Source: Fannyhessea vaginae DSM 15829
Lineage (GTDB): Bacteria; Actinomycetota; Coriobacteriia; Coriobacteriales; Atopobiaceae
Reading direction: 5' to 3'
DNA length: 64,000 bases
Assembly (NCBI RefSeq): GCF_000159235.2
Contig: NZ_ACGK02000001.1
Span: 248,001 to 312,000 of the forward strand
A program made the translations under genes and the position numbers. Positions 36,779 through 44,668 of the stretch are shown one piece after another (the first letter of the stretch is position 1; each line of letters starts with the position of its first letter). A model generated the notes under the pieces. That model was not told the DNA's origin. It worked only from the letters and a program-made list of their open reading frames with translations, and ran no database searches.

Positions 36779-37534
36779 ATGAGTCGTCATAAAAATCAGT
36801 ATACAAAAAAGCCTCTTGGAAAGCGCGAAACGCAGGCTGCGTCTGCACAAGCTGCTGCTCGGCGAGCCAAACAGTCGCTACAGCTGATTTGTCGTCCTGC
36901 GTTTGCTCATTTGCCGCTTCTTGTGGTTGATGGTTACAACGCACTTATGGCTACCAAACACTATGCGTCTAGTATGGGCGAAGCTTCTTTTTCTCCGTCT
37001 GATAATGCTTCTTGTGCTAAGGCACAAGACTCTAGGTCACATAGAAATGCCTTGGTAGCAGGGGAGTCTTCTGCTTTTGCTACTCATGCCGATCCTTTTG
37101 ATCGCGCTCGTGAGCGCTTGATCAGCGACATTGCTGCTTTTGCTCAAGGTAGTTACGAAGCGGTGGTGGTTTTTGACGGAACACAGAATTTGTCAAATGT
37201 GCCTGCGGTTTCTATTCAAGCGGGTATTTGTGTTGTGTTTTCTCGAAACGGTGAAACGGCTGATAGCGTAATTGAGCGTCTGGTTACGCAAGAAAAACAA
37301 GTTAACAGAAAAATTACCCTCATTACCTCGGATAATACCATTCGTTCTACCGTGGGCGACGACGTTACTAAATTAACAAGTGCACTTTTATTGCACGATG
37401 TTGAACAGCAAAATGCACGTTCGCATACCGATTCTGTGCGTGCAAGTCATCAAAAGATGACGGTGGAATCGCGCGTACCAAAGGAAACGCGCGATAAGCT
37501 GTGGAAACTTTTGGGCGATCTCTCTCATCGTTGA
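36779..37534 (+). CDS. NYN-domain ribonuclease, YacP/Rae1-like
   Basis: 251 residues. It has the PIN-like NYN pattern of YacP: LLVVDGYNALMA (first Asp), EAVVVFDGTQN (central Asp), SRNGETADSVIERLV and ITLITSDNTIRS. Rae1 of B. subtilis is a ribosome-associated endonuclease. This protein carries an extra Ser/Ala-rich loop (~residues 67-105) and a basic N-terminus. Position right after rlmB is the same as in many Firmicutes and supports an RNA-processing role. The start ATG has only a weak ribosome site. Confidence 0.82.
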   Translation: MSRHKNQYTKKPLGKRETQAASAQAAARRAKQSLQLICRPAFAHLPLLVVDGYNALMATKHYASSMGEASFSPSDNASCAKAQDSRSHRNALVAGESSAFATHADPFDRARERLISDIAAFAQGSYEAVVVFDGTQNLSNVPAVSIQAGICVVFSRNGETADSVIERLVTQEKQVNRKITLITSDNTIRSTVGDDVTKLTSALLLHDVEQQNARSHTDSVRASHQKMTVESRVPKETRDKLWKLLGDLSHR

Positions 37535-37570
37535 GTTGGGTGTCTAGGAGTTAATGCGTCTTGCTGCCGT

Positions 37571-37671
37571 ATCACCTGCGCAAATGTTGCTAGCACAACC
37601 AATATCATCTGTGCAAATGTTGCCAACTACAAGTAACATCACCTGCGCAAACGCTTTATATTATTTCAGGC
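37571..37671. repeat. Three imperfect ~33-nt direct repeats
   Basis: Units begin at 37571, 37604 and 37638, each opening with ATCACCTGCGCAAATGTTGC or a close variant. They lie between the NYN-nuclease gene and tRNA-Thr. Function unknown. Confidence 0.5.
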
Positions 37672-37770
37672 ACCTGTTGTCGGCAAATTGTGGAACTTTG
37701 CCAAATTTAAGCGATTTTGAAAAAAACAGTAGCAAAAAAAATAAGAACACGATATTATGCATAGTGCAAT

Positions 37771-37845
37771 GCTGGCGTAGCTCAATGGTAGAGCCCTGGT
37801 TTTGTAAACCAGTTGTTGTAGGTTCGAGCCCTATCGCCAGCTCCA
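37771..37845 (+). tRNA. tRNA-Thr (anticodon TGT)
   Basis: 75 nt with CCA. Acceptor GCTGGCG/CGCCAGC; anticodon arm CTGGT-TTTGTAA-ACCAG; T-arm GTAGG/CCTAT. Confidence 0.93.
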
Positions 37846-37857
37846 CTGAATTAAACA

Positions 37858-37882
37858 AACCAAGCTTCGGCTTGGTTTTTTT
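37858..37882 (+). terminator. Terminator of tRNA-Thr(TGT)
   Basis: AACCAAGC, TTCG tetraloop, GCTTGGTT, then TTTTT. Confidence 0.85.
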
Positions 37883-38253
37883 GTATCTTGATGTCATGTG
37901 TGTATTGTTGGCGTGTATAAGAGTTGGCATAAGAATTGCCATCAACCATAAGAGGCGTGTCAGGCAAGCATAAGAGTCACCATAAGAGCAAGCGTGAGGC
38001 ACAGCATAAAGCTTTGCAATAAAATCCATCATAAAAGTCCTCCTAATGTCAACGAGCTATCGGCGAGTTTTGCCAATTATGGTGGAAATATGATATGGAT
38101 ACGCGCGGTTCAGTGGTAGAGGTTGACAAGAATAAAATTCAGTCGTAATATGCTTACGCTCATGAACAAGATTGAGTCAAGAAAAACTCACAAATGTGCG
38201 CTCTTCATCGAAGAGAACACAACGACGAGAGTTCGTGGGAAGCTTGAAAATAT
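37883..38253. other. Gene-poor stretch between tRNA-Thr and tRNA-Tyr
   Basis: 371 bases. It holds five copies of a TCTTATG/ATAAGAG-type octamer (37915-37995), an AGGAGG-ATGATG translation-start-like signal on the minus strand (38044-38027), and a tRNA D-arm-like stretch GGTTCAGTGGTAGAGG (38107-38122). No convincing gene. Confidence 0.5.
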
Positions 38254-38337
38254 GGGGGTGTGGCACAGCGGCAACTGCGGCGGACTGTAAATCCGCTCCT
38301 TCCAGGTTCCTTGGTTCGAGTCCAAGCACCCCCACCA
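38254..38337 (+). tRNA. tRNA-Tyr (anticodon GTA)
   Basis: 84 nt with a long variable arm and CCA. Acceptor GGGGGTG/CACCCCC; anticodon arm GCGGA-CTGTAAA-TCCGC; T-arm CTTGG/CCAAG. Confidence 0.94.
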
Positions 38338-38341
38338 TTTC

Positions 38342-38417
38342 GCCCGTGTAGCTCAGTCGGTAGAGCACTTCGTTGGTAACGAAGAGGTCACCGGTTCAAG
38401 TCCGGTCGCGGGCTCCA
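38342..38417 (+). tRNA. tRNA-Thr (anticodon GGT)
   Basis: 76 nt with CCA, four bases after tRNA-Tyr. Acceptor GCCCGTG/CGCGGGC; anticodon arm TTCGT-TGGTAAC... giving GGT; T-arm ACCGG/CCGGT. Confidence 0.93.
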
Positions 38418-38433
38418 TTGTTCAGGCATTTAT

Positions 38434-38510
38434 GCCGGTGTAGCTCAGCTGGTTAGAGCACACGGCTCATACCCGTGATGCCACTGGTTCGAATCCAGTC
38501 ACCGGTACCA
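38434..38510 (+). tRNA. tRNA-Met (anticodon CAT), elongator type
   Basis: 77 nt with CCA. Acceptor GCCGGTG/CACCGGT (paired at position 1-72 as G-U, unlike initiators); anticodon arm CGG-CTCATAC-CCG; T-arm CTGG/CCAG. Confidence 0.9.
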
Positions 38511-38543
38511 GGAAATTAACGGTGAAAACCGTTTAAAAAAAGT

Positions 38544-38616
38544 TACTTTCAACTCCTCTCTAGTTGAAAGTACATGTAGAAGTGAATGGCCGATAAGGTT
38601 GTTTTTCACAGAGGAG
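38544..38616 (+). promoter_or_regulatory. tuf leader hairpin complementary to the tuf ribosome site
   Basis: An 11-bp stem (TACTTTCAACT 38544-38554 with AGTTGAAAGTA 38562-38572) exposes the loop CCTCTCT. CTCCTCT (38553-38559) is the exact complement of AGAGGAG (38610-38616) in the tuf Shine-Dalgarno region, so a pseudoknot that hides the ribosome site is possible. Confidence 0.4.
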
Positions 38617-38623
38617 GACGGCA

Positions 38624-39829
38624 ATGGCCAAAGAGAAATTTGATCGTAGTAAGCCGCATGTTAACATTGGTACGATTGGTCACGTCGACCATGGTAAGAC
38701 TACCTTAACTGCAGCCATCACTAAGGTTCTCTCCGAGCAAGAGGGCTGCAAAGCAGACTTCACCGCTTTCGAGAACATCGACAAGGCTCCTGAAGAGCGT
38801 CAACGTGGTATTACCATTAACGTTGCTCACATTGAGTACGAAACTTGGGAGCGTCACTATGCACACGTAGACTGCCCAGGTCACGCCGACTACGTTAAGA
38901 ACATGATTTCTGGTGCAGCTCAGATGGATGGTGCAATCCTCGTAATTGCTGCTACCGATGGTCCTATGGCTCAAACTCGTGAGCACATCTTGCTTGCTCG
39001 CCAAGTAGGTGTTCCTTACATCATCGTATTCCTTAACAAGTGCGATATGGTAGACGATGAAGAGCTTATCGACCTCGTTGAAATGGAAACTCGTGACCTC
39101 TTGAGCGAATATGACTTCCCTGGAGACGACATTCCTATCATCCGTGGTTCTGCTCTTGGTGCTTTGAATGGCGAGCAAAAGTGGGTAGACTCTGTAGTAG
39201 AGCTTATGCACACTGTTGACTCCTACATTCCAACACCTGCTCGTGACAACGAGAAACCATTCTTGATGGCTGTTGAAGACGTTATGACCATTTCTGGTCG
39301 TGGTACCGTTGCTACTGGTCGTGTTGAGCGTGGTGAGCTTAAGCTTAACGACACCGTTGAGATCGTTGGTATTAAAGATACTCAATCTACCGTTGCTACT
39401 GGTATCGAAATGTTCCGTAAGACTCTTGACTTCTGTGAAGCAGGAGACAACGTAGGTATTCTTCTTCGTGGCATTAAACGTGAAGACATCCAACGTGGAC
39501 AGGTTCTCTGCAAACCTGGTTCAGTAACTCCTCACAAGAAGTTCACTGGCGAGATTTATGTTCTTACTAAAGACGAAGGTGGACGTCACACTCCATTCTT
39601 CTCTGGATACCGTCCTCAGTTCTACTTCCGCACCACTGACGTAACCGGTGACGTACAAGCTCTTACCGATGCTAACGGCGGTAAAGTAGAGATGGCTATG
39701 CCTGGCGACCACGTAACCGTTACTTGTGAACTTATTCACCCCATTGCTATGGAGGAAGGTCTTAAGTTCGCTATTCGTGAAGGTGGCCACACCGTAGGCG
39801 ATGGTCGTGTATCTACCATTATTGAGTAG
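38624..39829 (+). CDS. tuf: Elongation factor Tu
   Basis: 401 residues. GTPase that delivers aminoacyl-tRNA to the ribosome. The P-loop is GHVDHGKTT, switch and G motifs are [13 protein letters not shown] and NKCD; domains 2 and 3 are complete ([18 protein letters not shown]). Strong AGAGGAGG ribosome site and markedly biased codons, as expected of a very highly expressed gene. It sits after a tRNA cluster (Thr-Tyr-Thr-Met), an arrangement like the E. coli thrU-tyrU-glyT-thrT-tufB unit, and not between fusA and rpsJ. A terminator follows. Confidence 0.98.
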   Translation: MAKEKFDRSKPHVNIGTIGHVDHGKTTLTAAITKVLSEQEGCKADFTAFENIDKAPEERQRGITINVAHIEYETWERHYAHVDCPGHADYVKNMISGAAQMDGAILVIAATDGPMAQTREHILLARQVGVPYIIVFLNKCDMVDDEELIDLVEMETRDLLSEYDFPGDDIPIIRGSALGALNGEQKWVDSVVELMHTVDSYIPTPARDNEKPFLMAVEDVMTISGRGTVATGRVERGELKLNDTVEIVGIKDTQSTVATGIEMFRKTLDFCEAGDNVGILLRGIKREDIQRGQVLCKPGSVTPHKKFTGEIYVLTKDEGGRHTPFFSGYRPQFYFRTTDVTGDVQALTDANGGKVEMAMPGDHVTVTCELIHPIAMEEGLKFAIREGGHTVGDGRVSTIIE

Positions 39830-39877
39830 TACATTCACGTTTGCTTGCTAAATTCCGTAAGGTTTATTACAGCAAAC

Positions 39878-39918
39878 AATAGGTCCGGTGCTCCACATAG
39901 GGACGCTGGACCTATTTT
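39878..39918 (+). terminator. Terminator of tuf
   Basis: Nine perfect pairs AATAGGTCC/GGACCTATT (39878-39886 with 39908-39916), followed by TTAC. Confidence 0.7.
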
Positions 39919-40016
39919 ACCGTTTTAGTTATACAGAAGAAATCACTCAGATGACTTGCTGCGATGTTTGATAATTTGGTGGTTTTGTTAAGTTCTGTAA
40001 TTTGCTTAAACAATTA

Positions 40017-40045
40017 TTGACAGTCTTAACTGTTGAATGATAGCG
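40017..40045 (+). promoter_or_regulatory. Candidate promoter for rpmG
   Basis: A perfect TTGACA (40017-40022) is followed at 16-17 bases by GATAGC/ATAGCG. The -10 half overlaps a GATAGC-GTTA-GCTATC hairpin (40039-40054). Confidence 0.4.
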
Positions 40046-40092
40046 TTAGCTATCGTGTTGTCTTATCGAAGGCAACAGTTACAGGAGGATTT

Positions 40093-40242
40093 ATGCGTAC
40101 TTTAGTTACTCTTGCATGCACCGATTGCAAGCGTCGCAACTATACTACGGACAAAAATAAGTCCAACACTCCAGATCGTATGGAGCTTAAGAAATATTGT
40201 CCGTGGTGTCATAAACACACCCTTCATAGGGAAACCCGCTAA
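40093..40242 (+). CDS. rpmG: 50S ribosomal protein L33
   Basis: 49 residues from ATG 40093, behind [26 protein letters not shown] opens the protein and CPWCHKHT follows: two CxxC pairs make it the zinc-ribbon form of L33. Lies before tRNA-Trp and secE, the order rpmG-secE-nusG common in bacteria. Confidence 0.95.
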   Translation: MRTLVTLACTDCKRRNYTTDKNKSNTPDRMELKKYCPWCHKHTLHRETR

Positions 40243-40257
40243 TTAGCGGATGTAATT

Positions 40258-40333
40258 AGGCCAGTAGCTCCAATGGTAGAGCGGCGGTCTCCAAAACCGT
40301 TCGTTGTGGGTTCGAGTCCTACCTGGCCTGCCA
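40258..40333 (+). tRNA. tRNA-Trp (anticodon CCA)
   Basis: 76 nt with encoded CCA, discriminator G. Acceptor AGGCCAG/CTGGCCT; anticodon arm GCGGT-CTCCAAA-ACCGT; T-arm GTGGG/CCTAC. Lies in the rpmG-secE intergenic region, a common bacterial position. Confidence 0.94.
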
Positions 40334-40341
40334 GAAATACC

Positions 40342-40372
40342 ACCGGCTTTCTTCATTTAGAAGAGAGCCGGT
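40342..40372 (+). terminator. Hairpin between tRNA-Trp and secE
   Basis: ACCGGCTTTCTTC and GAAGAGAGCCGGT pair over 13 positions (one G-U) around ATTTA. Only TTT follows, so it could be a partial terminator or an RNA-processing site. Confidence 0.5.
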
Positions 40373-40410
40373 TTCATGCATACTTAGAAGAGCTCTAAAG
40401 GAGTGAACTG

Positions 40411-40776
40411 ATGGCAAAAAAAGAGCGACAAAGGAGAAGTGCTCGTCAAGCACGTTCGCAAGAGCGTGAACGCATGGCTGCTGATGCTGCTAGTGACGAG
40501 GCAACAACATCGTCTACTAAGGCGGTTCAGTCTTCTCTTCAGCCATCGCGTAAGCACTCCAAGTCTGATGCAAAAAAGGCTAACGGAGGACGCATTAAAA
40601 CCTATTTTAAAGCCGTTAAAACCGAAATGCATCGTGTGGTATGGCCAAGCAAACCTGAGCTTAAGAATTATTCAGGTGCCGTTATTTGTGCGCTCGTTGT
40701 TTGCGGGCTGGCTATTTGGCTTGTAGATACAGGGTTTGTAGCTCTGCTCGTGAGCTTCACAGGTTTGAGAGGTTAG
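40411..40776 (+). CDS. secE: Preprotein translocase subunit SecE
   Basis: 121 residues. A highly basic, disordered N-terminal ~60 residues precede the conserved amphipathic segment TYFKAVKTEMHRVVWPSKPEL and one membrane helix (VICALVVCGLAIWLVDTGFVALLV). SecE clamps SecY. ATG behind AAAGGAGTGAACTG. The stop lies two bases before the nusG GTG. Confidence 0.93.
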   Translation: MAKKERQRRSARQARSQERERMAADAASDEATTSSTKAVQSSLQPSRKHSKSDAKKANGGRIKTYFKAVKTEMHRVVWPSKPELKNYSGAVICALVVCGLAIWLVDTGFVALLVSFTGLRG

Positions 40777-40778
40777 TT

Positions 40779-41324
40779 GTGGCAAAGCATTGGTATGTAA
40801 TTCACACCTATTCAGGGTACGAAAATAAGGTTAAGTCAGATCTTGAACACCGTATAGAAACTTATGGTCTTGAAGATCAGATTGTTGATATTAAAATTCC
40901 AACCGAGGAAGTTGTACAGGTTAAAAGCGATGGAAAACGCAAGAACGTTGAAACCAACGTTTTCCCTGGTTACGTTTTGGTTCGCATGGAAGTCGATGAT
41001 AATTCGTGGGCTGTTGTGCGTAATACCAATGGTGTAACGGGTTTTGTCGGCATCGACGGAAAGCCTGCACCGCTTCGTCGTTCTGAATTTAATAAAATGA
41101 TGAGAAAATCAAACGCTTCTCAAGAAAAGGTTACGCCACAAAGCATCACCACCGATTTTGAGGTGGGAATGGCCGTGCGTGTTATCCAAGGTCCGCTTGA
41201 AAAGTTTGAAGGCAAAATTACCGAGGTTATGGTTGAGGCAGGTAAGCTTAAGGTTTCGCTTACCATCTTCGGCCGCGAAACTCCAGTTGAGCTTACCATG
41301 AATCAAGTGGAAGTTATTGCGTAG
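40779..41324 (+). CDS. nusG: Transcription termination/antitermination protein NusG
   Basis: 181 residues starting at GTG 40779; the frame upstream runs through secE. NGN domain starts AKHWYVIHTYSGYENKVKSDL and contains FPGYVLVRMEVDD; the C-terminal KOW domain has GMAVRVIQGPLEKFEGKI. It tethers RNA polymerase to Rho, to ribosomal S10 or to paused complexes. Confidence 0.95.
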   Translation: MAKHWYVIHTYSGYENKVKSDLEHRIETYGLEDQIVDIKIPTEEVVQVKSDGKRKNVETNVFPGYVLVRMEVDDNSWAVVRNTNGVTGFVGIDGKPAPLRRSEFNKMMRKSNASQEKVTPQSITTDFEVGMAVRVIQGPLEKFEGKITEVMVEAGKLKVSLTIFGRETPVELTMNQVEVIA

Positions 41325-41348
41325 CAAAGCGAAGTTAAGCTTTTCTAC

Positions 41349-41504
41349 GTGGCTTGTATAAAGCCACAAGTTGGACATTCTCTTGTCTGGTTTACTGCTC
41401 ATAAAACAGGCAAGATATGAATGATTTGCATGTTGTATTCGAAAGAATATGCTTCTCAGCATGCAAGAAATAGTATGGGTAGCTTTGAGAATAAGATTCT
41501 CAAA
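41349..41504 (+). promoter_or_regulatory. Structured leader of rplK-rplA, candidate L1 autoregulation site
   Basis: Three hairpins: GTGGCTT/AAGCCAC (41349-41367), CTTGTCTG/CAGGCAAG (41382-41414) and TTTGAGAAT/ATTCTCAAA (41484-41504), the last just before the rplK ribosome site. L1 is known to repress its own operon by binding the leader; which stem it would use cannot be decided by eye. Confidence 0.35.
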
Positions 41505-41522
41505 CAACACCAAGGGAGCATT

Positions 41523-41948
41523 ATGGCTAAGAAAGTTGTAAAGTTTATTAAGCTGCAGATTCCTGCAGGTAAAGCAACTCCTGCACCTCCAATTGGTTCT
41601 ACATTGGGTGCAGCTCAGGTTAACATTATGCAGTTCTGCCAAGCATTTAACGCAGCTACTGCAGACAAGGGCGGAGACATTATCCCTGTTGAGATTTCCG
41701 TTTACGAAGATCGCAGCTTTGATTTTGTATGCAAAACTCCACCTGCAGCTAAGCTTATTATCAAGGAGCTTGGTATTAAAGGCGGTTCTGGCGTTCCTCA
41801 ACGCGACAAAGTTGGACAACTTACTCAAGAGCAATTAACCAAAATTGCCGAAATTAAGATGCCTGACCTTAATGCAAACGACATTGAGGCTGCTAAGAAG
41901 ATCGTTGCAGGTACCGCTCGCTCTATGGGTGTTACGATCGCTGAGTAG
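41523..41948 (+). CDS. rplK: 50S ribosomal protein L11
   Basis: 141 residues, family length. Start ATG 41523 after AAGGGAGC (a 34-codon upstream extension is leader). Opens [20 protein letters not shown] with [19 protein letters not shown]-terminal rRNA-binding part [12 protein letters not shown], ending in [10 protein letters not shown]. It organises the GTPase-associated centre with L10 and L7/L12. Confidence 0.97.
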   Translation: MAKKVVKFIKLQIPAGKATPAPPIGSTLGAAQVNIMQFCQAFNAATADKGGDIIPVEISVYEDRSFDFVCKTPPAAKLIIKELGIKGGSGVPQRDKVGQLTQEQLTKIAEIKMPDLNANDIEAAKKIVAGTARSMGVTIAE

Positions 41949-42092
41949 TAACACCTTTCTGATGACTTTTGGGTCACTTGTAAGTCTATAGAATTGCTTG
42001 CAACTCAAAAGGAACATCAGAGCTTTTGTATTCATGTGGGAGGACATTGGCGTCCGTTATAACCACCCAACTACCTAAAGGAGGTAGCTTTT

Positions 42093-42800
42093 ATGCCAAA
42101 GCATGGAAAGAACTATCGTAACGCTGCTGTCAAAGTAGAACCAGCTAAACTCTACACTCCCAAGGAAGCTCTCCAGCTTGTTAAGGAGCTTTCATCTGCA
42201 AAGTTCGACGAGACCGTTGAAGTTGCAATTCGCTTGGGCGTTGATACGCGTAAAGCAGATCAAAACGTTCGTGGTTCTATTTCTCTTCCTCACGGAACGG
42301 GTAAAACTGTTCGTGTAGCAGTATTTGCCGAGGGCGACAAGGCTCGCGAAGCTCAAGAAGCTGGCGCAGATATCGTTGGTTCCGACGATTTGATGGAAGA
42401 CATTCAAAAAGGTGTTATCAACTTTGATGCTGTTATTGCAACACCTAACCTTATGGGTAAAGTTGGTCGTCTTGGTAGAATTTTAGGACCTCGTGGTTTA
42501 ATGCCAAACCCCAAGCTTGGTACCGTAACCATGGATGTTGCAAAGATGGTAAGCGAGCTTAAAGCAGGTCGTGTTGAGTATCGTGCTGATCGTTATGGTA
42601 TTTGCCACGTTCCTATGGGTAAAGTTTCCTTTGATCTTAACGACTTAGCAGAGAACTACGGTGCACTTTTCACCGAGCTTTTGCGCGTTAAGCCTTCAAG
42701 CACTAAAGGTCGTTATGTGAAGTCCGTTGTATTTTCTTCAACAATGGGTCCTGGCGTTAAAGCCGATACTTCTGTAACACGTAACTTTACCGAGGCATAA
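42093..42800 (+). CDS. rplA: 50S ribosomal protein L1
   Basis: 235 residues. [20 protein letters not shown] at the start; the signature [20 protein letters not shown] lies mid-protein. L1 stalk protein and likely repressor of the rplKA transcript. Strong AAAGGAGG ribosome site. Followed by a terminator that separates it from rplJL. Confidence 0.97.
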   Translation: MPKHGKNYRNAAVKVEPAKLYTPKEALQLVKELSSAKFDETVEVAIRLGVDTRKADQNVRGSISLPHGTGKTVRVAVFAEGDKAREAQEAGADIVGSDDLMEDIQKGVINFDAVIATPNLMGKVGRLGRILGPRGLMPNPKLGTVTMDVAKMVSELKAGRVEYRADRYGICHVPMGKVSFDLNDLAENYGALFTELLRVKPSSTKGRYVKSVVFSSTMGPGVKADTSVTRNFTEA

Positions 42801-42844
42801 ACGCGTTTGCGTGGTAAACGCAATCGCAATAAAGCGAGAATCTT

Positions 42845-42876
42845 CCTCGTCCAGTTTGTTCTGGGCGAGGTTTTTC
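42845..42876 (+). terminator. Terminator of rplKA
   Basis: CCTCGTCCAG/CTGGGCGAGG (one G-U) around TTTGTT, then TTTTTC. Confidence 0.82.
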
Positions 42877-43111
42877 TTAGGTATTTTAGCTTTACTCCAT
42901 TCAAAATATTGGTCGATTTTTGTTCAGACAGTTGCGGGTTCATCTATCATGAACAACGAAGGCTGCTCAGTATAGAAATTTTGCCTGTATACAAGCTGTA
43001 CCAACGTATTCACACAAGGAAATAATGAGTTCTGTGTATAGCAAGGCTTGGATGAATATATGGCAATCATATGTAGGGGCAGCAATTTGCTACATATTTT
43101 GCCTGCAAACC

Positions 43112-43139
43112 TTGCGCTTCCCCAAAAGTTAGCTACAAT
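43112..43139 (+). promoter_or_regulatory. Candidate promoter of rplJL
   Basis: TTGCGC (43112-43117), 16-base spacer, TACAAT (43134-43139), placing the start of transcription just before the L10-type leader. The ~235 bases between the rplA terminator and this point hold no gene I can support. Confidence 0.5.
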
Positions 43140-43145
43140 AGAGAA

Positions 43146-43325
43146 GTTGCAGATACCAATCTGCTCAAGTGCACATAGCACGTTCGCTGCCAAAGACAGC
43201 CGGTGCTTCGTTTTAGAAGCTTAAAGGGAGTACACATGGTGTATAACCGCCTGCCGAGGTGGTCTTAAGAATCGTCTTCTTGTAGACCCCGCTTTGGCAT
43301 AAGCCAAGCAGGGTCTTTTTTATGA
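43146..43325 (+). ncRNA. Ribosomal L10-type leader (rplJ autoregulatory mRNA structure)
   Basis: The region upstream of rplJ ends in a strong intrinsic terminator (AGACCC ... GGGTCT, 43284-43316, with inner CGCTTTGGC/GCCAAGC pairing, then TTTTTT) and includes stem-forming segments such as GCTGCCAAAGACAGC. This layout matches the known L10 leader, in which L10(L12) binding promotes termination. Boundaries are approximate. Confidence 0.65.
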
Positions 43326-43378
43326 AGGCTCGCTCGCGTCAGCGCTCGTGCCCGAGTAAAACATAAGGAGGTGTATCT

Positions 43379-43897
43379 ATGCCTAACAAACTTAATATTT
43401 CTATGCTCGATAAGGCTGCTCAATCAATTGAGAACTCCAAAGGTGTGTTTGTTATTGACTATCGCGGACTTACCGTTAAAGAGACACAAGGTCTTCGTCG
43501 TGCTCTTCGCGAAGCGGGAGCTCACATGAAGGTTTACAAGAACAACATTGTTAAGATTGCTCTTAAGAATGCCGATCTTCCCGAGATCAGCGGTCTTGAA
43601 GGAACATGTGCATACGTGTTCTACGAAAATGACCCTGTTGATGCAGCTAAAGTTATCAAAAAGCAAGCTGAAGCTCTTAAAAAGATCGAATGGATTGGCG
43701 CGTTAGCCGATGGTAAAGCTCTTGATGCACAAGGTGCAAAAGCTTACGCCGAGCTTGCTAGCCGTGATGAGCTTGTTGCTAAACTCGTTTACGTTCTTGG
43801 TAGTCCTCTGTCTGGCATTGCTTCTGTTTGTGCAGGTCCTGCTCGTGGACTTGTTACTGCTTTGGACGCAGTTGCCGAAAAGAAAAACGCTGCTTAG
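43379..43897 (+). CDS. rplJ: 50S ribosomal protein L10
   Basis: 172 residues. GVFVIDYRGLTVKETQGLR and MKVYKNNIVKIAL are typical of the rRNA-binding N-terminus; the C-terminal helix that anchors L7/L12 dimers ends AVAEKKNAA. ATAAGGAGG ribosome site. It is likely the ligand of the leader just upstream. Confidence 0.96.
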   Translation: MPNKLNISMLDKAAQSIENSKGVFVIDYRGLTVKETQGLRRALREAGAHMKVYKNNIVKIALKNADLPEISGLEGTCAYVFYENDPVDAAKVIKKQAEALKKIEWIGALADGKALDAQGAKAYAELASRDELVAKLVYVLGSPLSGIASVCAGPARGLVTALDAVAEKKNAA

Positions 43898-43979
43898 ATT
43901 TAAGCGCACAGGTCAGGCACTATGCTTGCCGTCTTAGTAAATAAAAGGGCGAAAGCCCCGATTGTATAAGGAGAATACA

Positions 43980-44357
43980 ATGGCTGTAACTAAAGATGAA
44001 ATCATTGAGGCTCTTAAAGAGATGCCAGCCCTCGAGCTTTCTGAGCTCGTTCACGAACTTGAAGATGTATTTGGCGTATCCGCTGCCGCTCCTGTAGCAG
44101 TTGCTGCTGCTCCTGCTGCTGGTGCTGCTCCTGCAGAAGAAGAGAAGACCAACTTTGACGTTGAGCTTACTTCAGTAGGTTCTAACAAGATTGCTGTTAT
44201 TAAGGTTGTTCGCTCTCTTACTTCTCTTGGTCTTAAAGAGGCTAAGGACGCTGTTGAGGCTGCTCCTAAGGTACTTCTTGAAGGCGCAAAGAAAGAAGAC
44301 GCTGAAGCTGCTAAAAAGCAACTCGAAGAGGCAGGTGCTTCTGTTACTCTTAAGTAA
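43980..44357 (+). CDS. rplL: 50S ribosomal protein L7/L12
   Basis: 125 residues from ATG 43980. N-terminal dimer domain ([20 protein letters not shown]), an Ala-rich hinge ([15 protein letters not shown]) and the C-terminal factor-binding domain ([20 protein letters not shown]). It recruits translational GTPases such as EF-Tu and EF-G, both encoded in this window. Highly biased codons. Confidence 0.97.
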   Translation: MAVTKDEIIEALKEMPALELSELVHELEDVFGVSAAAPVAVAAAPAAGAAPAEEEKTNFDVELTSVGSNKIAVIKVVRSLTSLGLKEAKDAVEAAPKVLLEGAKKEDAEAAKKQLEEAGASVTLK

Positions 44358-44398
44358 CAACCACCTCTTAAGCGCCTAATTTTTAGGTGATACATAAA

Positions 44399-44433
44399 AG
44401 AAGAGCTAGATTCGCTTGGATCTAGCTCTTTTT
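44399..44433 (+). terminator. Terminator after rplL
   Basis: AAGAGCTAGAT/ATCTAGCTCTT (11 bp, 44401-44411 with 44420-44430), then TTT. With the promoter at 44588 it uncouples rpoBC from rplJL at least in part. The rest of the 310-base gap holds no other gene. Confidence 0.75.
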
Positions 44434-44587
44434 GTCATATGTTTGAACTGTGTAGATTCTGTGCAGTTTCTGCTAACCCCTCACATGCTCTCCATATATG
44501 CGCGTGAGTTGATTTTAAGAAATGCCTGTTTATACATGGTGAAATCGAAAATCTAGTCCTAAGCGTAAAGTATGTCAAGGTCTGATA

Positions 44588-44616
44588 TTGACGACTGTCA
44601 TAACCTTAGCTAAATT
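44588..44616 (+). promoter_or_regulatory. Promoter for rpoBC
   Basis: TTGACG (44588-44593), 17-base spacer, TAAATT (44611-44616), about 50 bases before the rpoB GTG. Confidence 0.55.
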
Positions 44617-44668
44617 GTTACGTTGCGACAATTGCCGCCTCCCACCCTTTTGAAGGAGGAAAAGCCTG

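Noticed and set aside
37661..38032. Full-length 123-codon protein on the minus strand
   Set aside because: It reads through a terminator and the antisense of tRNA-Thr (the tail contains LAIGLEPTTTGLQNQGST). Only the start signal is kept as a curiosity.
38705..39493. 262-codon minus-strand frame opposite tuf
   Set aside because: Mirror of tuf; the biased codons of EF-Tu leave the opposite strand open by chance. No ribosome site or family match.
42807..43025. 72-codon frame after rplA
   Set aside because: Contains the rplKA terminator and has no clear ribosome site.
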